A stretch of DNA of 64,000 bases from Actinomyces sp. oral taxon 170 str. F0386 (GTDB taxonomy: Bacteria; Actinomycetota; Actinomycetes; Actinomycetales; Actinomycetaceae): NCBI RefSeq assembly GCF_000195595.1, contig NZ_GL882544.1, positions 1-64,000 of the forward strand, written 5' to 3'. The number at the start of each line of letters is the position of its first letter. Within the stretch, counting starts at the first letter, position 1. The translations under genes were made by a program, and so were the position numbers. The notes beneath the pieces are model-generated. The model worked only from the letters and a program-made list of their open reading frames with translations, made no database searches and had not been told where the DNA came from. Positions 59,153 through 64,000 of this stretch are shown here, in pieces.

Positions 59153-59202
59153 ATGGGGCCGGTTCTACAGACGATATCTATCGTCTGTAGAACCGGCCCC
59201 AT
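59153..59202. terminator. 50-bp perfect palindrome between FAS and acpS
   Basis: The 24-nt arms 59153-59176 and 59179-59202 are exactly complementary, around a 2-base centre. Begins 18 bp after the FAS stop. It is far longer and more perfect than an ordinary hairpin terminator; there is only a short AT-rich tail after it. It may end the FAS transcript, or be a mobile or regulatory palindrome. acpS starts 67 bp further on. Confidence 0.65.
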
Positions 59203-59269
59203 TATGCTCACCCGGAGTCGTCAAAGGAATTGCGTAAATGATTCGTAAGCTGTACTTCATGAGGGTTCC

Positions 59270-59779
59270 ATGACGGCTGACCCGCAACTTCCCGAAATGC
59301 CGCGGACGCCCCCCGGTGCAACCGTCTTAACGGTGGGCACGGACCTGGTACATGTTCCAGACTTCGAGACCCAGCTCAATCAGCCCGGCACCGTCTTCGC
59401 ACAACGGGCCTTCACTGCGCGTGAGCTCCGTGAGGCCCGCCGCCGCGCGCAGGAGAAGGGATCGAGCCCAGCCCAGCACCTGGCCGCCAGATGGGCGGCC
59501 AAGGAGGCGTTCATCAAGGCCTGGAGCCAGGCGCACGTGCAATGCGCTAACGGTCGCGGAAATACCATCTCCCCGGTTATCCTGAGCGAGGACGTCGACT
59601 GGCGCGAGGTTGAACTTATCACTGATCGATGGGGACGGCCGTCCTTGCGTCTGAGCGGCGCTATTGCCCGCGCTGTTGAACATAGTCTCGGACAGGAGGT
59701 ATCGACCCCAGGGTGCTGGCCGGTTTCTCTGAGCCATGACGGTGACTATGCGGTCGCAATCGTCGTTCATACGCGTTGA
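59270..59779 (+). CDS. acpS: Holo-[acyl-carrier-protein] synthase
   Basis: 169 aa. Transfers 4'-phosphopantetheine from CoA to the ACP domain of the FAS. VLTVGTDLVHVPDFE (metal-binding Asp), FAQRAFTARELREA, the WAAKEAFIKAWSQA Glu/Lys motif and SLSHDGDYAVAIVV are clear. It is longer than E. coli AcpS (126 aa), as is usual for actinobacterial members that serve FAS-I. It follows the 50-bp palindrome, so it probably has its own promoter; a TTGCGT sequence lies upstream, without a convincing -10. Confidence 0.92.
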   Translation: MTADPQLPEMPRTPPGATVLTVGTDLVHVPDFETQLNQPGTVFAQRAFTARELREARRRAQEKGSSPAQHLAARWAAKEAFIKAWSQAHVQCANGRGNTISPVILSEDVDWREVELITDRWGRPSLRLSGAIARAVEHSLGQEVSTPGCWPVSLSHDGDYAVAIVVHTR

Positions 59780-59875
59780 AGCCATACCAGCACAAGGCAA
59801 AAGCGGAATTCTTGATTCTGTCGCGTCTCTCCGGCCGCGACACGTCTCGCCGCTGACTGACATGAGGACACATGA

Positions 59876-61369
59876 ATGACTGACGGTACCTATCAGGCCA
59901 TCGCGATGATCATCTACTTCGTGGCCATGCTCGCCATCGGAGGCTGGGCCTATCTGCGAACGGACAACTTCGATGACTACATGCTCGCCGACCGCGACCT
60001 CAACCCCTGGGTGGCGGCCCTGTCCGCCGGAGCCTCGGATATGTCGGGGTGGCTGCTCATGGGGCTACCAGGCGCCCTGTACGCCAGCGGTCTGGTTGGG
60101 GGGTGGATCGCCATCGGCCTGACGATCGGGGCGCTGGCGAACTGGCTGCTGGTAGCACCTCGCCTGCGCGCCTACACCGAGGTCGCCAACAACTCCATCA
60201 CCGTCCCCAGCTTCCTGGACAACCGTCTCCACGACACACGCAGGTTGCTGCGCTGGTCAAGCGGCCTGATCATCCTGGTCTACTTCACCTTCTACGTCTC
60301 CTCCGGCATGGTCGCCGGCGGACGGTTCTTCGAGTCCTCCTTCGGGATGGACTACCACCTGGGCATGGTCATCGTCGCGGCCATCACGGTGGTCTACACG
60401 CTCATCGGCGGGTTCCTGGCCGTGTCCTACACCGACTTCATCCAAGGACTCATGATGGTGGCCGCCCTGGTCATGGTGCCCATCGCCGGAGTCATGCACG
60501 TCGGAGGGCTGGGTAACCTCGTCAAGGCCGTCTCCGAGGTCGACCCCCACTACTGGGCCATCTGGGGCCCGACGACGACGATCATCGGGGTCATCTCGGC
60601 TCTGGCCTGGGGCCTGGGCTACTTCGGTCAGCCGCACATCATCGTCCGCTTCATGGCCATCCGCAGTCCTAAGGAGGCTGTCGCCGGCGGCACCATCGGG
60701 ATCGGCTGGATGCTCTTCGCCGTCCTCGGCGCCGCCGGAACCGCCATCGCCGGCGTGGCCGTCTACCAGCACGACAAGAGCAAGTTGGCAGATCCGGAGA
60801 CCGTCTTCATCGCCTTGGGAAAGCTGCTCTTCCACCCGCTGGTCGCCGGGTTCATGCTGGCCGCGATCCTTGCCGCGATCATGTCGACGATCTCCTCCCA
60901 GCTACTCGTCACCTCCTCGGCGCTCATTGAGGACCTCTACGGATCAATGACCCGCACGCGTGGCGGCGACGTCAGCGGCAACCGGATGGTGCTCTACTCG
61001 CGCATGGCGGTCTTCGCGATCGCCCTGGTTGCGGCCGTCATGGCCTGGAACCCCAGTAAGACGATCCTTGATCTCGTGGCCTTCGCCTGGGCCGGCTTCG
61101 GGGCCTCATTCGGGCCCACCATCCTGCTGTCCCTGTACTGGAGACGCCTGAGCGCCATGGGCGCCTTCATCGGCATGATCACCGGTGCCGTCATCGTCAT
61201 GGTCTGGGGGAACGTCTCCGGCGGTCCGGGCGGTATCTTCGATCTCTACGAGATCGTGCCCGGCTTCCTGGGCAACCTGGCCGTGGCCTGGGCCGTGTCT
61301 CGCACGAGCCGGCCCTCGGAGGAGATCTCTCAGGAGTTCGAGGCGGCCGTTGCTGCCGCCCGCACGTAG
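59876..61369 (+). CDS. putP: Sodium/proline-type symporter (SSS family)
   Basis: 497 aa with about 13 membrane helices. DNFDDYMLADRDLNPWVAALSAGASDMSGWLLMGLPGALY is the PutP signature, followed by TVVYTLIGGFLAVSYTDFIQG and the LAAIMSTISSQLLVTSSALIEDLY motif with Na+-site residues. Proline is the likely substrate, but other SSS solutes cannot be excluded. The ATG at 59876 is used; an upstream ATG at 59872 opens only a three-codon frame. glxK follows 21 bp after the stop. Confidence 0.88.
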   Translation: MTDGTYQAIAMIIYFVAMLAIGGWAYLRTDNFDDYMLADRDLNPWVAALSAGASDMSGWLLMGLPGALYASGLVGGWIAIGLTIGALANWLLVAPRLRAYTEVANNSITVPSFLDNRLHDTRRLLRWSSGLIILVYFTFYVSSGMVAGGRFFESSFGMDYHLGMVIVAAITVVYTLIGGFLAVSYTDFIQGLMMVAALVMVPIAGVMHVGGLGNLVKAVSEVDPHYWAIWGPTTTIIGVISALAWGLGYFGQPHIIVRFMAIRSPKEAVAGGTIGIGWMLFAVLGAAGTAIAGVAVYQHDKSKLADPETVFIALGKLLFHPLVAGFMLAAILAAIMSTISSQLLVTSSALIEDLYGSMTRTRGGDVSGNRMVLYSRMAVFAIALVAAVMAWNPSKTILDLVAFAWAGFGASFGPTILLSLYWRRLSAMGAFIGMITGAVIVMVWGNVSGGPGGIFDLYEIVPGFLGNLAVAWAVSRTSRPSEEISQEFEAAVAAART

Positions 61370-61390
61370 TCGAAAGGCCCTGAGGCTGAT

Positions 61391-62545
61391 ATGAGCACGC
61401 GGATCGTCGTCGCGCCCGATTCCTTCAAGGAGTCCATGACTGCGGTGCAGGCGTCTCGGGCCATGGCGGCCGGAGTACGGGACTCCCTGCCCATGTGCCT
61501 GGTCGATCAGGTCCCCGTCTCCGACGGCGGAGAGGGTTTCGCTGAGGCCGTGTCCGCCGCCTGGGGCGCCTTATGGCGAGCAGTAGCCACTGTTGATGCC
61601 CTGGGGCGGCCCCGGACTGCAGGATTCGGACTCGACGGCGACCGGGCCGTCATCGATCTGGCCTCCAGCGTGGGGCTTGAGCACATCGTGCCGGATGAGC
61701 GCGACGTGATGCATTCCTCGACCATCGGGCTGGGGCATGTCATCGCAGCCTCGGTCGACGCTGGCGCCCGCTCACTGCTTATCGGGTTGGGAGGCTCGGC
61801 CTCCAACGACATGGGCCTGGGGATGCTCGTGGCGCTGGGGGCCAGATGCCTCGACGAGCAGGGGCACAAGGTGGAACCGGTACCCGCCGAGTTCTCCCGC
61901 ATCCGGCGGATTGAGGTCGAGCCGGCTCGCCGTCGTCTTGAGGGTGTGCGCATCACGGTGGCCGGTGACGTGACGAATCCACTCACGGGCCCCCACGGCG
62001 CGGCAGCCGTCTTCGGACCGCAGAAGGGACTGACCGAGCCTGCGATCACATGGGTCGACGGCGAGATGACGCGCCTTGCCGGAGTCCTCGGCCTGAGCCA
62101 CTGGGCCAGCTGCCCGGGCACCGGGGCGGCAGGCGGCACCGCCTTCGCCCTGGCCGCTGTTCTTGGGGCGGAGCTTGCCATCGGCATCGATCATCTGGCT
62201 CGCGTCGTCGGGCTACGTGAACGCCTGGAGTCAGCCGACCTACTGCTGACGGGGGAGGGTTCCTTGGACGCGCAGTCCTTGGATGGCAAGGCGGTCAGCG
62301 GAGTACTCCGTCTGGCTTGCGAGTGCAGCGTGCCATCCATGGTTTTCGCCGGGCGGGTCAAGATGGGTGCCAAGGCTCAGCAGCGCCTGGCTGATCTGAG
62401 GGCCCAGGAGATCATCCAGATCTCTGATCCTTCAGAGCCGCTGGGAACGTCTCTGCAGCGAGGCCCATATCATCTGCGTCGGGCAGTTGCGGATGTTGTG
62501 CGTCGCTTTTCTACTGGTTGCCCCCTCAAGACACGCTCTGGATGA
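61391..62545 (+). CDS. glxK: Glycerate kinase (type 1)
   Basis: 384 aa. Phosphorylates glycerate to 2- or 3-phosphoglycerate. The family start RIVVAPDSFKESMTAVQASRAMAAGV, the SDGGEGFAEAV motif, LLIGLGGSASNDMGLGMLVALGA, VAGDVTNPLTGPHGAAAVFGPQKG, and LTGEGSLDAQSLDGKAVSGVL near the end make the assignment clear. The neighbouring symporter may share a transcript with it, but a functional link is not obvious. It ends before the FMN riboswitch region. Confidence 0.95.
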   Translation: MSTRIVVAPDSFKESMTAVQASRAMAAGVRDSLPMCLVDQVPVSDGGEGFAEAVSAAWGALWRAVATVDALGRPRTAGFGLDGDRAVIDLASSVGLEHIVPDERDVMHSSTIGLGHVIAASVDAGARSLLIGLGGSASNDMGLGMLVALGARCLDEQGHKVEPVPAEFSRIRRIEVEPARRRLEGVRITVAGDVTNPLTGPHGAAAVFGPQKGLTEPAITWVDGEMTRLAGVLGLSHWASCPGTGAAGGTAFALAAVLGAELAIGIDHLARVVGLRERLESADLLLTGEGSLDAQSLDGKAVSGVLRLACECSVPSMVFAGRVKMGAKAQQRLADLRAQEIIQISDPSEPLGTSLQRGPYHLRRAVADVVRRFSTGCPLKTRSG

Positions 62546-62570
62546 CGTTCTGTGAGTGCACGCGCCATCA

Positions 62571-62599
62571 TTGAGAAGCAATGGATGTCGCCGTAGAAC
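62571..62599 (+). promoter_or_regulatory. Candidate promoter for the FMN-riboswitch transcript
   Basis: TTGAGA at 62571-62576 (5 of 6 matches to TTGACA) and TAGAAC at 62594-62599 (4 of 6 to TATAAT) are 17 bp apart. They end 28 bp before the riboswitch begins, an ordinary distance. Confidence 0.4.
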
Positions 62600-62626
62600 C
62601 ATCATGTTGTATGCTTACCGGCAGCA

Positions 62627-62776
62627 ACGTGCTCCGGGGTCGGTGAGAGTCCGAACCGGCGGTAACAGTCCGCGACCCGCTTCGTGCCACGGCAGCGTCA
62701 AGCAGCCGGGGGACCAGTGGTTGAGCCGGTGGAACTCCGGCACCGACGGTGAAAGTCCGGATGGGAGGATGCGCGT
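62627..62776 (+). ncRNA. FMN riboswitch (RFN element)
   Basis: The conserved RFN blocks are present in order. Early block: CTCCGGGGTCGGTGAGAGTCC then GAACCGGCGGTAACAGTCCGCGA. Late block: GAGCCGGTGGAACTCCGGCACCGACGGTGAAAGTCCGGATGGGAGGA, each read in pieces within 62631-62770. The closing stem pairs ACGTGC (62627-62632) with GCGCGT (62771-62776), allowing one G-U pair. The element binds FMN and lowers expression of flavin synthesis or uptake genes (established). Here it precedes an ABC permease. Confidence 0.93.
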
Positions 62777-62933
62777 GGCGCCCGGCGGGGAGACCCGCAG
62801 TTCAAGACAACGTCCCGATCTCACGGACAGCCGTGGGCTCACCGGATCTTGGACTTGACGGGCGCCCAGCACGTGTGCGCCGACCGACGGCGTGCAGGCG
62901 GACCCCGGTACAGCCGGGAGCGCTCGTTCCCGG
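62777..62933 (+). promoter_or_regulatory. Expression platform after the FMN riboswitch
   Basis: GGCGCCCG (62777-62784) can pair with CGGGCGCC (62859-62866), and CCGGGA (62914-62919) with TCCCGG (62928-62933), the latter forming a hairpin 23 bp before the permease start. The second may end transcription or act close to the GGGAGG ribosome site at 62942-62947. Which arms are alternative to the riboswitch stem cannot be settled by eye. Apart from this, 62546-62955 contains no gene. Confidence 0.4.
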
Positions 62934-62955
62934 AAGGACCCGGGAGGAAACCGTC

Positions 62956-63903
62956 GTGTACAGCCCCAGCCCCGTCGGCAAGGCCGCGCGCTTCCACGCT
63001 TCCCCCGCCGAGCCGCCCAGTGACGTTCCAGAGCCATCGACGTCCTCAGCCTCGTCGATGACCTCCCCGTCAGAGTCGTTCTCAGAGTCGCCGTCCAGGC
63101 CTTCGGCTCGTCGCCGACGTCGCATCCGCGCTGCTGAGCGGAGCGGGCCATTGCCCGCCGTCGTCCTGGGAGCGGCACTGCTTATCATCTGGCAGCTCGT
63201 CGCCGGCTCGGGGGCCGTTCCCGAGATCTTCCTACCCAGCCCCTGGGCGGTCGTCACCCGCCTGTGGCTGAACCTCACTCAGGCCGGGCTGGGATGGAGA
63301 GCCTGGATCACGCTGCGTGAGGCCCTCCTCGGCTGTCTCCTGGCCGCCGTGTTCGCTCTGCCCCTGGCCTGGGCCCTGTACCGCTGGCGGCTGTTCTCCC
63401 GAACCATCCTGCCCTATGTCGCTGCGAGCCAGGCGGTTCCCGGCATCGCCGTCGCGCCCCTCATGGTTCTGTGGATCGGTTACGGAACTCTTCCCATCGT
63501 GGTCCTGTGCGCCTTCATGGTCTTCTTCCCCATCACCATCACGGTGCTCCTGGGGCTGCGCGGCCTGGACGCCGACGTCATGGACGCCGCCCGGCTCGAC
63601 GGCGCTCATGGCCTGAGCATGCTTATCCACATGGAGCTTCCGATGGCCTTGCCGGCGGTCTACACCGGGTTGCGTACCGGTTTCACCCTGTCAGTCACCG
63701 GTGCGGTCGTCGGCGAACTCATCATGGGCGGCGAGGGCCTGGGTACCGTGCTCTCCACGCAGCAGAGCCGGGGCGACACGACCGGCGTATTCGCCACGAT
63801 CACGCTCCTGTGCGTGCTGGCCACATCCATCCACTGGGTGCTCCACGAGCTCGAGCGACGCAGCCGCACCGTGGACGCCCTACGAGGCCGACACGCCACC
63901 TGA
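62956..63903 (+). CDS. ABC transporter permease, riboflavin/thiamine-precursor-type (SsuC/TauC/ThiX/RibX family)
   Basis: About 315 aa. After a disordered Pro/Ser-rich N terminus, about six hydrophobic segments follow. The EAA-type loop that contacts the ATPase is MDAARLDGAHGLSMLIHMELPMALP (about residues 209-233), as in the BPD-transport inner-membrane component of the SsuC/TauC/ThiX/RibX type. GTG at 62956 has GGAGG about 8 bp upstream. The longer upstream frame runs through the riboswitch and is not used. With the FMN riboswitch in front, import of riboflavin or a precursor is likely, like RibX (inference). Confidence 0.85.
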   Translation: MYSPSPVGKAARFHASPAEPPSDVPEPSTSSASSMTSPSESFSESPSRPSARRRRRIRAAERSGPLPAVVLGAALLIIWQLVAGSGAVPEIFLPSPWAVVTRLWLNLTQAGLGWRAWITLREALLGCLLAAVFALPLAWALYRWRLFSRTILPYVAASQAVPGIAVAPLMVLWIGYGTLPIVVLCAFMVFFPITITVLLGLRGLDADVMDAARLDGAHGLSMLIHMELPMALPAVYTGLRTGFTLSVTGAVVGELIMGGEGLGTVLSTQQSRGDTTGVFATITLLCVLATSIHWVLHELERRSRTVDALRGRHAT

Positions 63904-63956
63904 GCCCTGCGCGGCCCCCCGCTTCTCACCCCTCCGACATAAGGAAACTCCTCATC

Positions 63957-64000
63957 ATGGCTGTCTCTCACCTCGTCGTCTCCCAGTCATTCCTCTCGCG
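63957..64000 (+). CDS. Partial gene, probably the substrate-binding protein of the ABC system
   Basis: Only the first 14-15 codons are present, MAVSHLVVSQSFLSR-like, cut by the window end. AAGGA lies 11 bp before the ATG. Position directly after the riboswitch-controlled permease suggests a substrate-binding lipoprotein or ATPase of the same transporter, but the sequence itself shows too little to say. Confidence 0.35.
   Translation, partial: MAVSHLVVSQSFLS

Noticed and set aside
59872-59883. ATG with three codons before the putP start
   Set aside because: ATG AAT GAC TGA overlaps the real start; too short to call a minigene.
62749-62955. Upstream extension of the permease frame through the riboswitch
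   Set aside because: Those 69 codons lie in the FMN element and its platform; the GTG at 62956 has a good ribosome site.
1-64000. tRNA, rRNA, CRISPR array, insertion sequence or prophage
   Set aside because: No cloverleaf, repeated spacers, transposase, integrase or phage protein was seen in the gaps or frames.

Overview
The window reads as chromosomal DNA from a high-GC actinobacterium. Supporting features are a one-polypeptide (type I) fatty acid synthase, an actinobacterial integration host factor (mihF) beside gmk and rpoZ, a PriA without helicase motifs, a PyrR-bound pyr leader, and the order pyrR-pyrB-pyrC-carA-carB-pyrF-mihF-gmk-rpoZ-coaBC-metK-priA. Together with a complete arginine deiminase cluster, an oral Actinomyces-like organism (order Actinomycetales) is the best guess. 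No rRNA or other species marker is present, so this is inference.

Layout: (1) 0-4.6 kb: a glycerophosphodiester phosphodiesterase, an MFS transporter, a YciO/Sua5-type protein and rarA. (2) 4.8-16.1 kb: a conserved forward block of rpsD, alaS, ruvX, mltG, aroE, aroC, an aroK-aroB fusion, a degenerate shikimate-kinase-like gene, efp and nusB, covering translation, cell-wall lytic transglycosylation and the shikimate pathway. (3) 16.2-18 kb: a proline-rich membrane protein with a 31-bp palindrome in its coding sequence, then a convergent secreted GH16 enzyme. (4) 18.3-26.8 kb: a tightly overlapped pyrimidine operon behind a PyrR-binding RNA hairpin. (5) 27-33.2 kb: mihF, gmk, rpoZ, coaBC, metK, priA. 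(6) 33.2-42.4 kb: an accessory segment, mostly on the minus strand, lying between priA and fmt. It holds a TetR regulator, an MHS-family symporter, an EamA exporter, an arginine:glycine-amidinotransferase-like enzyme, arcC, arcB, arcA and a divergent HAD hydrolase. The two transporter genes are visibly poorer in GC than their surroundings. (7) 42.4-45.8 kb: fmt, rsmB, rpe. (8) 45.8-59.8 kb: a fatty-acid unit with a structured leader containing a small Cys/His-rich ORF, then biotin carboxylase/BCCP, carboxyltransferase, type I FAS (about 3150 aa) and acpS. (9) 59.9-64 kb: a sodium/proline-type symporter, glycerate kinase, and an FMN riboswitch controlling an ABC permease and a following gene cut by the window end.

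How the genes connect: the acc genes supply malonyl-CoA to the FAS, and AcpS adds the phosphopantetheine arm to its ACP domain. The pyr operon makes carbamoyl phosphate and UMP. The arc cluster runs the opposite chemistry, turning arginine into ornithine, ammonia, CO2 and ATP; the adjacent amidinotransferase also consumes or makes arginine and ornithine. The FMN riboswitch points to flavin or flavin-precursor uptake at the right edge.

Most worth checking are the amidinotransferase and transporters joined to the arginine deiminase cluster, the shikimate-kinase paralogue without its P-loop lysine, the riboswitch-controlled ABC system, the leader of the fatty-acid operon, and two unusually long palindromes. 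No tRNA, rRNA, CRISPR array, insertion sequence or phage gene was recognised.
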